Below are positions 1 to 8,478 of a stretch of DNA of 64,000 bases, in pieces. The DNA comes from Streptosporangium subroseum. Lineage in GTDB: Bacteria > Actinomycetota > Actinomycetes > Streptosporangiales > Streptosporangiaceae. The DNA lies in NCBI RefSeq assembly GCF_900188345.1, contig NZ_FZOD01000016.1:111621-175620 (forward strand), given 5' to 3'. The position numbers and the translations under genes were made by a program. Numbering within the stretch: position 1 is the first letter of the stretch; the number at the start of each line of letters is the position of its first letter. Under the pieces are notes generated by a model. That model saw nothing but the letters and a program-made list of their open reading frames with translations, did not search any database and was not told the DNA's origin.

Positions 1-1187
1 TCGGCGTACGGCGGGGGCGGCGGGGCGAACCCCACCTGGGCCGAGGGCGGGGCCGGAACGTAGGGAGGCGGCTTGGACGCCGGCGTATAGGGAGGCGGAG
101 AGCCGGTGGCGGACCGGCCCTGCTGGGGCGAGGATCCGGCGGAGGGCCGGGTCGGCTCGGACCTGGGCCTGCGCTCGCGCCGCTCCGGCTTGGCGTACTC
201 CACCGGCGGGAGCAGGTCGGAATAGGTCCCCTCGTGGGGCAGCGCCCGGGTGCCGTTCGGTGAAGGCGAAGGCGGGGGCGGGGTCGGGGCCTGGCCGTCC
301 AGAACCCTGGTGCCGTCGGCGTTGAGCGCCCTCGTGCCGCTCTCGTGGGCGGCGGTGGGCGGGGTGTCGTGGAAGACCGTCACCGTGGGGTCGAGGGCAC
401 GCGCCATCCGGTGCAGCGCCACCGCGCTCGGCCGGGCGGTGGGGTCGACGGCCAGTGCCTGCCTGAGCCAGGCGCGCAGCCAGGCGGGGGCCAGGTCGAT
501 GTTGGCCCGGCCCTCCATGATGTTGAAGCAGACGACCTCGAAGCTGCCCGTGCCGAACGGCGGCTTGCCCGTCGCACCGAAGAAGACCGTCGAGGCCAGC
601 GCGTGCACGTCGGCCGCCTGGGTGATCTCGGAATCCCGGATGATCTCCGGGGCGAGGTAGCCGGGGGTGCCGACGAACATGCCGGTCTGGGTCAGCCGGG
701 TGGCGTTGACCAGGTGCGCGATGCCGAAGTCGATGACCAGCGGGTCACCGTTGACGATCATCACGTTGGACGGCTTGAAGTCGCGGTGGACGACGTCGGC
801 GGCGTGGATCGCCACCAGCGCGGCGCACATGCCCTCGGCCAGGCGGATCACCTGGTCGGCGGGGAGCGGGCCGTCTTCGAGGACGGTCTCCTCCAGCGTG
901 CGCCCCGGGGCGAACCGGGTCACGATGTAGGGCTGCTTGGCCGTCAGCTCGGCGTCGAGCACCTCCGCGACGTGGGGGCTGCGCACGCGCCGCATGGTCT
1001 CCACCTCGCGGGTGAGCCGGTCGCGAGCCTTGAGATCGGCGGCCACGTGCGGGTGCAGGACCTTGACGGCCACCTCGCGCCCATCCTCGTCGAGCCCCAG
1101 GTGGACGACCCCCATGCCACCTTCGCCGATCTTTCTGAGCAACCGGTATGGGCCAAGTCGCTCAGGCGCTTGCGTGTCCCCCGCCAT
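1..1187 (-). CDS. Ser/Thr protein kinase, C-terminus cut by window edge
   Basis: This is a Pkn2-type (Hanks) kinase whose reading frame is open to the left edge, so its end is not visible. From the ATG at 1187 it reads a Gly-rich loop (IGEGGMGVVHLG), the ATP-binding Lys in VAVKVL, and then catalytic-loop and activation-segment sequence very like the neighbour. After the kinase domain comes a Pro/Ala-rich stretch still running at base 1 (PPPPPYA). Its ATG shares one base with the TGA of the upstream kinase (TGATG), so the two are probably translationally coupled. The substrate is unknown. Whether it ends in membrane segments cannot be seen. Confidence 0.93.
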   Translation of the reverse strand, partial: MAGDTQAPERLGPYRLLRKIGEGGMGVVHLGLDEDGREVAVKVLHPHVAADLKARDRLTREVETMRRVRSPHVAEVLDAELTAKQPYIVTRFAPGRTLEETVLEDGPLPADQVIRLAEGMCAALVAIHAADVVHRDFKPSNVMIVNGDPLVIDFGIAHLVNATRLTQTGMFVGTPGYLAPEIIRDSEITQAADVHALASTVFFGATGKPPFGTGSFEVVCFNIMEGRANIDLAPAWLRAWLRQALAVDPTARPSAVALHRMARALDPTVTVFHDTPPTAAHESGTRALNADGTRVLDGQAPTPPPPSPSPNGTRALPHEGTYSDLLPPVEYAKPERRERRPRSEPTRPSAGSSPQQGRSATGSPPPYTPASKPPPYVPAPPSAQVGFAPPPPPYA

Positions 1188-3430
1188 CACGCCGCCTTCT
1201 TTCTTAGTCCGTCCAGCTCGTGCACCACCGTTCCGACATCGACCGGCGTCCAGACGGCCGGTCGAGCGTTCTTGTCCACGGTCCCGATCGCGAGAAAGAC
1301 CATGAGCGCCGCCACCGCGCCCAGCACCGCGGCCACGATCATCGCCGCGCTCCGGGACGGCAGCAGTGATGCCAGCGTACGTCGCATCTGGCGGCTGGGA
1401 CCCTCAACTCCAGGACCTGCGCAGATGGTCCACAGCGCGACCGCCGTGCCCCAGCTCAACGTGTAGGGGGTCGGCATCGTTCCGACCAGCACGGTGAGCA
1501 GCAGCGTCACCGGCAGGCCGAGGATCAGCGCGTACGGCACGAGCGCGACGGTGATGCCCACCGACTTCAGGAGCGCGGCCGGCTGGCCGATCACCCTGAG
1601 GACGTCGGCCGCCGCCGCTCCCGCCGCCCGGCGGGCGCTGAGCTTGGGCTGGGCGATGTCGGCGGCGCGCAGCAGGATGGCGACCGGGATCACCACCACG
1701 GCGACGATGACCGGTGCCATGACGGCCGCGACCGCCATGACGACCAGCATCAGCGCGCTCGCCACGCCGTACGCCTTCGAACGCTGCAGCGTGTGGCCCG
1801 GCCGCTGGCCGGGATGGAACGCACCCTGCGAAGGCGACTGCTGCTGGGGCTGCTGGGGTTGCTGCGGCTGCGAGTACGGGTAGGGCGGCGGCGACGCCTG
1901 TGCGGGCGGCCGGACGTGCGGCGTCTGCTCGAACGAGACCTGGCGCTGCGGATACGGCGGCGGCGGAGAGGCGGGCGCGTTCGCGGCCGGGGTGTTCGGC
2001 TGCCCGGGATAACCGGGCTGCGGGGGGTGGTTGCGGATGTATTCCTGCAGGTCCTGAGGGCGGACCCGCTGGGTCGGGATGTCGCCGTCGGGCACCGGCT
2101 TGGTGGCGCCCTGCCGGTCGGCGGCGTCCGGGTTGGCCGGGTTGATCGGGTTGGCGGGGTTGCCGCCCGGCCTGGGCTGGTTGCGGACGGCGGGGCCGCG
2201 GGTGGGGATGTCCTCCGGGCTGAGCATCCCGGTGGGCATGTCGTAGACGTTCTGCTGGGCCGCCGCGAGCTGCCGCAGCTCCTCGGGCGTCACCCGGCGG
2301 GTGGCCGCCGGATCGGAAGCCTCCTCGGGCGTCACCCGGGGGGCGGCTCCCTGGTCGGGAGCCTCCTGGCCGAGCAGCGAGACGTATTCGCGCGGCTGGG
2401 CCACCGGGGCCGGGGGCCACGGCGTGGGCGAGGGGACCGAGGGACGGGAGGCCACCGGGGTCGGCACGTCGCCGGGGTCCGCCTGGACGGGCGCGTCTGG
2501 GCCTCCGCGGCCGGTCCGGCCTCCCTGGCCGGCGGGACGTCCCGGGGCGCCCCCGGCGTCGGGGCTCGAGTCGTCGAGCTGCGGAAGCGTGGAGATCTCG
2601 TCGGGCATCTTGGCCCGGCCGGTGCCCGGCGACAGGCGCTCCACCTGCGCGGCCAGCTCGGCGGCCTTGGGCCGCTTGGCCGGGTCACGCTGCAGCGCCG
2701 CACGCAGCACCGGCTGGAGCTCCCGCGGGACGGCGTCCACGTTCGCCTTGCCCGCGGTGATGTTGTAGAAGATCATTTCCAGCGTGCCCTTGCCGAAGGG
2801 CGGCTGGCCGGTGGCCGCGAAGACCAGCGTGCCCGCCCAGGCGTGCACGTCGACCTCGGGGCCCGCCTCGTGACCCTCGATGATCTCGGGGGCGAGGTAG
2901 CCGGGCGTGCCGATGAACATGCCGGTCTGGGTCAGCCGGGTGGCGTCCACGGCCTGCGCGATGCCGAAGTCGATGAGGACGGGCTGGCCGTCCAGAATGA
3001 GCACGTTGCCCGGCTTGAGATCGCGGTGGATCACTCCGACGGAGTGCACGGCGGCGAGCGCCGACGCCACCCCTTTCGCGATCTTGAGCAGCGCGGGCAG
3101 CTCCATGGGGCCGTCCTGCTTGACGACCTCGTCCAGCGGCGGGCCCGCGATGTATCGGGTCACGATGTAGGGCCGATGCCCGGTCACGTCGGCGTCGAGC
3201 ACCTCGGCGATGTATTCGCTGCGCACCCTCCGCATGGTCTCCACCTCGCGCGAAAGACGGCGACGCGCGACGTCGTCGCCCGCCACCTCAGCGCGAAGAA
3301 CCTTCACCGCCACCTGCCGCCCCTGGGGGTCGACAGCGAGGTGAACTACGCCCATACCCCCCTCACCAAGCCGCCGTAGCAGCCGGTAGGGGCCCAACCG
3401 GTCGTCCTGTTTCATGGCATGAAGCACCAT
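1187..3430 (-). CDS. Membrane Ser/Thr protein kinase with multi-pass C-terminus
   Basis: A 747-residue eukaryotic-like kinase. The catalytic domain covers about residues 10-270: LGEGGMGVVHLA loop, VAVKVL Lys, HRDLKPGN catalytic loop, DFG (LIDFGIA) and APE (YLAPEII). Residues 280-560 are Pro/Gln-rich and probably disordered. Residues 560-720 hold four to five hydrophobic segments, so the kinase is anchored by several helices instead of one helix plus PASTA repeats. The start could be 3430 or the ATG at 3415 (MKQDDRLGPY); neither has a strong Shine-Dalgarno site. It overlaps the next kinase gene by one base. The two kinase domains are alike and suggest a tandem duplication. Confidence 0.95.
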   Translation of the reverse strand: MVLHAMKQDDRLGPYRLLRRLGEGGMGVVHLAVDPQGRQVAVKVLRAEVAGDDVARRRLSREVETMRRVRSEYIAEVLDADVTGHRPYIVTRYIAGPPLDEVVKQDGPMELPALLKIAKGVASALAAVHSVGVIHRDLKPGNVLILDGQPVLIDFGIAQAVDATRLTQTGMFIGTPGYLAPEIIEGHEAGPEVDVHAWAGTLVFAATGQPPFGKGTLEMIFYNITAGKANVDAVPRELQPVLRAALQRDPAKRPKAAELAAQVERLSPGTGRAKMPDEISTLPQLDDSSPDAGGAPGRPAGQGGRTGRGGPDAPVQADPGDVPTPVASRPSVPSPTPWPPAPVAQPREYVSLLGQEAPDQGAAPRVTPEEASDPAATRRVTPEELRQLAAAQQNVYDMPTGMLSPEDIPTRGPAVRNQPRPGGNPANPINPANPDAADRQGATKPVPDGDIPTQRVRPQDLQEYIRNHPPQPGYPGQPNTPAANAPASPPPPYPQRQVSFEQTPHVRPPAQASPPPYPYSQPQQPQQPQQQSPSQGAFHPGQRPGHTLQRSKAYGVASALMLVVMAVAAVMAPVIVAVVVIPVAILLRAADIAQPKLSARRAAGAAAADVLRVIGQPAALLKSVGITVALVPYALILGLPVTLLLTVLVGTMPTPYTLSWGTAVALWTICAGPGVEGPSRQMRRTLASLLPSRSAAMIVAAVLGAVAALMVFLAIGTVDKNARPAVWTPVDVGTVVHELDGLRKKAA

Positions 3431-3546
3431 ATCGGCTTAGGCACCGCCCACGAGATGAACCATCGGGCCACATTCTTCGACTCAATAACGTCTAGCGAGA
3501 CCCGACGGTTTCCCGATTCCCTCCACCACTTAATATCATTTTGGCT

Positions 3547-4074
3547 TCACAGCGCCAGGCGAAGCACCTCCGCCGTCTTCAGCCCGGCCAGGACGGCACC
3601 GGAAAGTGCCAGTTTGGAATGGCGGACGCCACTGCCGATCACGACCCCCGGGTGGTTGGCCACCGCCTCGTCCACCAGCACCGGCCAGCCCTCGGGCAGC
3701 CCCAGCGGAGTGATCCCGCCGTACTCCATCCCGGTGAGCCTGACCGCGTCCTCCTGCGGCGCGAACGAGATCTTCCGCGCGTCCAGGTGCCGCCGGACCA
3801 CCCCGTTCACGTCCGCCCTCGCGGTCGCGAGCACCATGCACGCCGCGTAGCGGACCTCCCCACCCCGTTTGGCCGCCACGATCACGCAGTTGGCCGACTC
3901 GGCCATGTCCACTCCGTACCGCTCGCAGAACGCCGCCGTGTCCGCCAGCGCCGGATCGATCTCCGCGACCTCGACCCCTTCGAGGTCGCCGATCGCCTGT
4001 GCCACCGGGTCCGCCAGCAGATCCAGCCGGTCACCGGCGTTCGCCCAGTCCAGTGTTCCGATCGTCATCGCCAT
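3547..4074 (-). CDS. YbaK/EbsC-family aminoacyl-tRNA deacylase-like protein
   Basis: A 175-residue single-domain protein of the YbaK/ProX family, known to hydrolyse mis-charged aminoacyl-tRNAs. It shows CVIVAAKRGG, the Lys-containing segment ARKISFAP and the GGITPLGLP loop typical of the family. The start is ATG 4074 (MAMTIGTLDW), with AGGGAG 6-8 nt upstream; a longer frame reaches further but overlaps the amine oxidase gene. It stands alone between the kinase pair and the amine oxidase on the same strand, with 116 bases to the kinase and 53 to the oxidase. Which tRNA it edits cannot be read from the sequence. Confidence 0.9.
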   Translation of the reverse strand: MAMTIGTLDWANAGDRLDLLADPVAQAIGDLEGVEVAEIDPALADTAAFCERYGVDMAESANCVIVAAKRGGEVRYAACMVLATARADVNGVVRRHLDARKISFAPQEDAVRLTGMEYGGITPLGLPEGWPVLVDEAVANHPGVVIGSGVRHSKLALSGAVLAGLKTAEVLRLAL

Positions 4075-4127
4075 CGTCGTCTCCCTCGGATTCTCTGCTC
4101 TAGAGAGTACGACCGCTGGACGGGAGG

Positions 4128-5690
4128 TCAGGAGGTCGCCTGGAGAACCCGGCTGTGGAGGTCGGTGACGGCCCTCCTCGCGGACTCCAGCGCCCCGGCC
4201 TGCCAGGCGATCAGGTGGGTGAGCCAGTCGCCGGCGAAGTAGACCCGGCCCGCCGGGCGCTGGAGCAGGGTGAAGGCGCCCTGGTAGGAAGGCCAGGTGG
4301 TCCAGCCCCCCTCGATGTACGGCTGGCGCTGCCAGGCGATCGAGAGACTCGAACGGAGCTCGGAGCGGTATTTCTCTCCGTGGATCTTCTTGCCCTGGGT
4401 GAGCGCGCGGCTGCGGCGGCCGGCGTGGGGCAGCTTGCCGTACAGCTCGGCGTTCTCGTCGGAGTTGTAGTAGCCGACCAGCAGGCCGCTCCTGGAGTGG
4501 TAGCCGTACGAGGGGTACCAGATGTGGGTGATGTCCAGGTCGGTCTCGGTGATGCCGCCGTAGATCCGGTCGTCGATCTCCCACCAGCGCCTGCCGTACT
4601 CCAGGCCGATCTTGCCCGCGGCGACCGGGGCGGGGGTGCGGAGCGCGGCGGTGACCGGGGCGCCGAGGTTGTGCGGCAGCCGCGCGAACAGGTGGGGCGG
4701 CAGGGTGGCGATGCAGTAGTCGGCCTTGAACGTGCCGCCCTGATGGGTGACCTCGACGCCGTCGGGCAGGTTCTTGACCCCGGTGACCCGGGTGCTCGTC
4801 CTGATCCGATCCCGCCCGACCGCCTTGACCAGGGCGGTCACGATCGAGTCCATCCCGCCCACCGGCTGGAACATGGGGGTGGCCTGGTCGTAGCCGAAGT
4901 CATTGGTGATCGCCCGGCCCGTGCCCGCGGCGAGCACGGCCCTCAGGGAGGACGGACCGGCGATGGGGACGCCGTCCGCGACCCCGGGGTAGGTCTCGAA
5001 GCCGCGACGCGTGGAGCCGTGGTAACCCAGGTCGGGGCCGAGGTCGCCGAAGCGCCGCAGGAACTCCGAGAGCCGCTCGCGGTCGTCTTTCGTGAGCCGC
5101 CGGTTCAGGGCGCCCGCATTGGTGGCCTTGGCCAGCAATTCTGCGACATATCCGTATAAATCGGCCCGAGCCGTGCGGGAGCGGATCGGGGCCGTCATCC
5201 CCTGCGTGTAGACGTACGCCGAGGCGTTGTTGTTGACAAACGTCTCGATGGGAACGCCCAGTTCGCGGCAGTAGTCCATGGTGACCATCCACGGGGCGAT
5301 CCGCCCGGGCCCCGCGTTGAAGTAGGTCCCCTCCTCGAACCCCGCCGTCTGCGTCTCCCCGCCCATCTCGGCCAGCCGGTCCCCGCCGCGCAGCGTGAGG
5401 TTCCTGCCTCCCACCCGGTCGGCCGCCTCCAGGATCGTGCAGTCGTATCCGGCCTTGCCCAGCTCGTAGGCGCAGGTCAGCCCGGCGACCCCCCCGCCGA
5501 GGATCACCACCTTCGCCGCGGCCCTGCCGCTGAGGGAGAAGTCGGAGGGCTGCGGGGGAACGAAGCTCTTCTCCTGGGAGTCGGGGGCGAGACCCAGCGC
5601 GCCCATGGCCGCGAACATGGCCCCGGCGCCCCCGGCGGCCCCCACGCCGACCAGCAGCGCCCTGCGCGTCAGGGCCCTGTTCTCACTCAT
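4128..5690 (-). CDS. Tat-exported flavin amine oxidase
   Basis: A 520-residue FAD amine oxidase. The N-terminus has a twin-arginine signal (LTRRALLVGVGAAGGAG), so it is likely folded with FAD and exported by Tat. The dinucleotide-binding motif VVILGGGVAGLTCAYELG lies near residue 62 and is followed by EAADRVGGR. The C-terminal FAD-contacting motif is VYFAGDWLTHLIAWQAGALE. The family oxidises primary amines or L-amino acids to imine plus H2O2; the substrate is not evident. Start ATG 5690 has a GAGGAA-type site upstream. A second, clearly different Tat amine oxidase lies at 13085-14932. Confidence 0.93.
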   Translation of the reverse strand: MSENRALTRRALLVGVGAAGGAGAMFAAMGALGLAPDSQEKSFVPPQPSDFSLSGRAAAKVVILGGGVAGLTCAYELGKAGYDCTILEAADRVGGRNLTLRGGDRLAEMGGETQTAGFEEGTYFNAGPGRIAPWMVTMDYCRELGVPIETFVNNNASAYVYTQGMTAPIRSRTARADLYGYVAELLAKATNAGALNRRLTKDDRERLSEFLRRFGDLGPDLGYHGSTRRGFETYPGVADGVPIAGPSSLRAVLAAGTGRAITNDFGYDQATPMFQPVGGMDSIVTALVKAVGRDRIRTSTRVTGVKNLPDGVEVTHQGGTFKADYCIATLPPHLFARLPHNLGAPVTAALRTPAPVAAGKIGLEYGRRWWEIDDRIYGGITETDLDITHIWYPSYGYHSRSGLLVGYYNSDENAELYGKLPHAGRRSRALTQGKKIHGEKYRSELRSSLSIAWQRQPYIEGGWTTWPSYQGAFTLLQRPAGRVYFAGDWLTHLIAWQAGALESARRAVTDLHSRVLQATS

Positions 5691-5857
5691 GGCGATTCCT
5701 CGTCCTCATCGGACGTCCGGCGCGGGGAGGCTGCACTTGTTGTGTTTTCGGGGGAGGACGTCAACCATGACGGGCTCTTGTCTTCGGTCAGGGGGATCAG
5801 CGGCCCTCGGTCGGGAAAAGGTCGATGCGGTCGGGGGAGATCAGCGGTCGGGGAAGG

Positions 5858-6700
5858 TCAGCCGTACACTCCGCTGCCGCAGGCGACCTGGCCGCCGATC
5901 ATGGCGAAGAGGCCCAGCAGCGCCATGATCTGGGAGAAGTCATCGGTGACGAACTCGGTGTGGCGGGGCCCTGCCGACGTCACGCCGGGGATGATCGCGC
6001 AGCCGGCGGCAATGGCGGTGGAGTTCCATTCGACGCCGAGGGTGAACGGGGGCTCCGGTGTGAAGGGGCGGAAGTCGGTCACCCGGCCGAGCGCGCGGGC
6101 GGTGGCCTCGCGGATGCGGGCCTGGGCGACGGCGGGCGGCAGGAGCTCGGCGGAGAACCTGTCGACGCCGTCCTTGACCGCGACGGTCTCGACGTCGCCG
6201 AGCAGTTCGCGGGCCTCCTCGCAGACCGCCTCGTCCCCGGTCACCAGGGCCACCGGCACGCCGAGCGATCCGGCGAACGACGCGACCAGGCGGGTCTCGC
6301 CGCAGACCTCGCCGTTGAGGTAGAGGTTCTGGATCTCCTTGCCCATCCAGGTGTGGTTCAGGACGCCGTGCTGGACCCCGGCCCGCGCGTGGTAGCCGGC
6401 GAAACAGGCCACCCGGTAGCTCTCGTCGAGCCCCTGGCCCATGCGCAGCGGCTTGCCGGGACCCCTGATCAGGGTCGCCCGCTCGTCGAGCAGGTCGATC
6501 CTGAGGTTCTTGGTCGAGCCGTGGGCGTCGTTGACGCGCACGGCCTCGGCTCCGGCGTCGAAGGCGCCCTGGACGACCGCGTTGGCGTCGGCGGTCATCA
6601 GCTCGCAGCCGCGTTCGTAGCCCCGGCCTCCGGCGTGCATCTCCTCCGGGTCGGTCAGCCCGGTGACGCCTTCCATGTCCACCGAGACATACACCTTCAC
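5858..6700 (-). CDS. dppA: M55 family D-aminopeptidase (DppA-like)
   Basis: A 280-residue zinc D-aminopeptidase-like protein. The residues that bind zinc in Bacillus DppA are at the same positions here: Asp8 and Glu10 in VDMEG, His60 in NDAHG and His104 in GYHARAG. Length matches the family (about 275). The start is GTG 6700, which overlaps the TGA of the upstream PP-loop gene by four bases (GTGA), so the two are coupled. The family removes N-terminal D-residues from peptides, for example from peptidoglycan stems. There is no signal peptide, so it acts inside the cell. The 167-bp gap to the amine oxidase shows no gene. Confidence 0.93.
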   Translation of the reverse strand: MKVYVSVDMEGVTGLTDPEEMHAGGRGYERGCELMTADANAVVQGAFDAGAEAVRVNDAHGSTKNLRIDLLDERATLIRGPGKPLRMGQGLDESYRVACFAGYHARAGVQHGVLNHTWMGKEIQNLYLNGEVCGETRLVASFAGSLGVPVALVTGDEAVCEEARELLGDVETVAVKDGVDRFSAELLPPAVAQARIREATARALGRVTDFRPFTPEPPFTLGVEWNSTAIAAGCAIIPGVTSAGPRHTEFVTDDFSQIMALLGLFAMIGGQVACGSGVYG

Positions 6701-7920
6701 GACATCCCCCAGGTCTCGACGCGTCGTGCCTCATCCTCGTTCATGAACCCGACCTCGACGTCCATGAAATCGCGGATCTGCTTACGCCACGGCTCGGGGA
6801 TCTCCTCGATCGCGGGCGGGTAGCAGTGATCCAGCCAGGCGGTCGAGGCCTCGGTCGCGCCGAGGAATCCCGCGGCCTTGCCGAAGGCCGTGTCCTCGAT
6901 GCCGGGCACGCGTGCGCAGCCGTACTCGATCATCTCCTGCCCGCCGTACGGCGGGGGCTCCTGCCACTTGCGCGCGACCGGGCGGCCGGGGCCGATCGTG
7001 GTGCGCAGCGGGCGGCGTTCGACGGCGGCGTGGATGAGCTCCTTGTAGAGGCACTTCCCGCAGGTCCCGCACGGGCCGCTCACCCCGCGCAGGCACCAGC
7101 GGACCTGCTCGCGCAGCGTGGAGCCGAGGGCGATCCGCATGGTGACGGCCTCGCTCACCCCTCCCACCGGGAGCACGATGTGCAGGCCGGCCGCGGCGAA
7201 CGCCCGGCCCCAGGCGCCGTGCGAGGCCCACATCAGGTTGTCGGGGGTGTATCGGCGCAGGTAACGGTCGCCCCCCAGCCAGCGCGAGCCCAGCTCGTAG
7301 CCGAAGGCCAGACCCCCCAGATCGAGCTCGTCGGCCAGCAGCAGCGCCCCCGCGGCCACCGCGTGGTGCTCGGGGTAGCCGGGACGGGGCTCGGCGAGCG
7401 TGAACTCCAGATCGGAGCGGACGACGGTGAGATCGCGTCCGGTCTTGCCGGCCAGCGCGGCCAGGACGTCGGAGCGGTAGTGGCTCCAGCGGTTGGGCAC
7501 GCGCGGGTGAGAGACCCGCTGGAAGTGAACGAACGGCGCGTCCGGCAGCATCGCGGCCACCGCCGCCGAGTCGGCGCCGCCGCTGTAGGAGATCGCCAGC
7601 CTGCCGCCGGAACGCGACTGCCCGCCGATGGGTCCCGCCTCGATCCCCCAGCCCGACTGGATCGCCGTGGCGAGCTCCGCCGAGATCGGCCGGTCGAAGA
7701 CGATCCGGCGCCGGGTCCACGGCGCGACGACGGTCCACGCGGCGAGGGCCAGAAGATCGGGGTGGATGTCGTACGGCTTGCGGGGCAGCTCGACCCGGAA
7801 GGAGTTCGTGGCCAGCTTCAGAGGCTGGCCGTCGGCGCAGAACCCGGTGATGGCGTCCTCGGGGTCCAGCCGGAAGGTCAGATGCCAGACGCCGCCGTCG
7901 GCCGTCCAGGTCACCCTCAT
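6697..7920 (-). CDS. PP-loop ATPase-like protein with Cys cluster
   Basis: A 407-residue protein with a PP-loop pyrophosphatase motif (SYSGGADSAA, about residue 112) and a downstream Cys cluster CGTCGKC (about residue 290), an arrangement seen in QueC-like and other N-type ATP pyrophosphatases that adenylate a carboxylate or carbonyl. The first 90 residues are not a domain I recognise. It overlaps its neighbours by four bases at both ends: ATGA with the coiled-coil gene and GTGA with the M55 peptidase gene, so the three are one translation-coupled unit. I infer amide or amidine bond formation on a small molecule or peptide; the substrate is unknown. Confidence 0.8.
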   Translation of the reverse strand: MRVTWTADGGVWHLTFRLDPEDAITGFCADGQPLKLATNSFRVELPRKPYDIHPDLLALAAWTVVAPWTRRRIVFDRPISAELATAIQSGWGIEAGPIGGQSRSGGRLAISYSGGADSAAVAAMLPDAPFVHFQRVSHPRVPNRWSHYRSDVLAALAGKTGRDLTVVRSDLEFTLAEPRPGYPEHHAVAAGALLLADELDLGGLAFGYELGSRWLGGDRYLRRYTPDNLMWASHGAWGRAFAAAGLHIVLPVGGVSEAVTMRIALGSTLREQVRWCLRGVSGPCGTCGKCLYKELIHAAVERRPLRTTIGPGRPVARKWQEPPPYGGQEMIEYGCARVPGIEDTAFGKAAGFLGATEASTAWLDHCYPPAIEEIPEPWRKQIRDFMDVEVGFMNEDEARRVETWGMS

Positions 7921-8405
7921 GCGGCACTCCCCGAGGAGCCGGAAAGACCGGCGGTGGTCACCGCGGTCGCCGAGCCCACGGAGACCGCCGAGCCCTCAGA
8001 GGTCACGGTGTCCGCCGAGCCCTCAGAGGTCACGGTGTCCGCCGAGCCCGCCGGTCCCGCCGGTCCCGCCGGTCCCGCCGAGAGACGGTCCACGGCCTGC
8101 CAGAGCAGCACCTCGTTCTGGAGGACACCGTCCATGGCGACCGCGGTCTCCTCGGAGAGCCGGTGGGCGTCGTCCCAGCGTTTCGCCCGGATCGGATCGA
8201 GCCGGACCTTGTCCACCTGCGCCCGCAGCTCACCGACCTCGGCGCGCAGCGAAACGATCTCCCTGCCCAGCGTCTGGACTTCCCAGAGCGCGTCCTTGAT
8301 GTCCTGCCGATGATCGGCTCGGGAGATATATCTGGAGTCAAACCATCCGAGCACCACCCGTCGCAACCGGGCAGGAACCAGCGCACGCTTCACCAACCGC
8401 ACCAT
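7917..8405 (-). CDS. Coiled-coil protein of unknown function
   Basis: A protein of about 162 residues with no family I recognise. The N-terminus is basic and amphipathic (MVRLVKRALVPARL). A heptad-like coiled coil follows (about residues 30-80: IVSLRAEVGELRAQVDKVRL). The C-terminus is low complexity with a repeated nine-residue unit (GSADTVTSE) and GPA triplets. The ATG at 8405 is chosen because a -10-like TATCGT lies 8 nt before it; a TTG at 8453 would add 16 residues. It is the first gene of the coupled set with the PP-loop ATPase and M55 peptidase, which suggests an adaptor or scaffold role (inference). Confidence 0.6.
   Translation of the reverse strand: MVRLVKRALVPARLRRVVLGWFDSRYISRADHRQDIKDALWEVQTLGREIVSLRAEVGELRAQVDKVRLDPIRAKRWDDAHRLSEETAVAMDGVLQNEVLLWQAVDRLSAGPAGPAGPAGSADTVTSEGSADTVTSEGSAVSVGSATAVTTAGLSGSSGSAA
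7987..8076. repeat. 27-bp tandem repeat and 9-bp GPA-coding repeats
   Basis: Two perfect 27-bp copies (7987-8013 and 8014-8040) plus a partial third, then about three 9-bp GCCGGTCCC units at 8046-8076. All are in frame in the coiled-coil gene and encode its low-complexity tail. The multiples of three mean copy number can change without breaking the frame. Confidence 0.85.
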
Positions 8406-8478
8406 AATCCGGCACGATACCGGCAACGCACGGCCAAACCTGACCAAACCCAACAGCCGGCCGGGCTCGGCGCATGGG

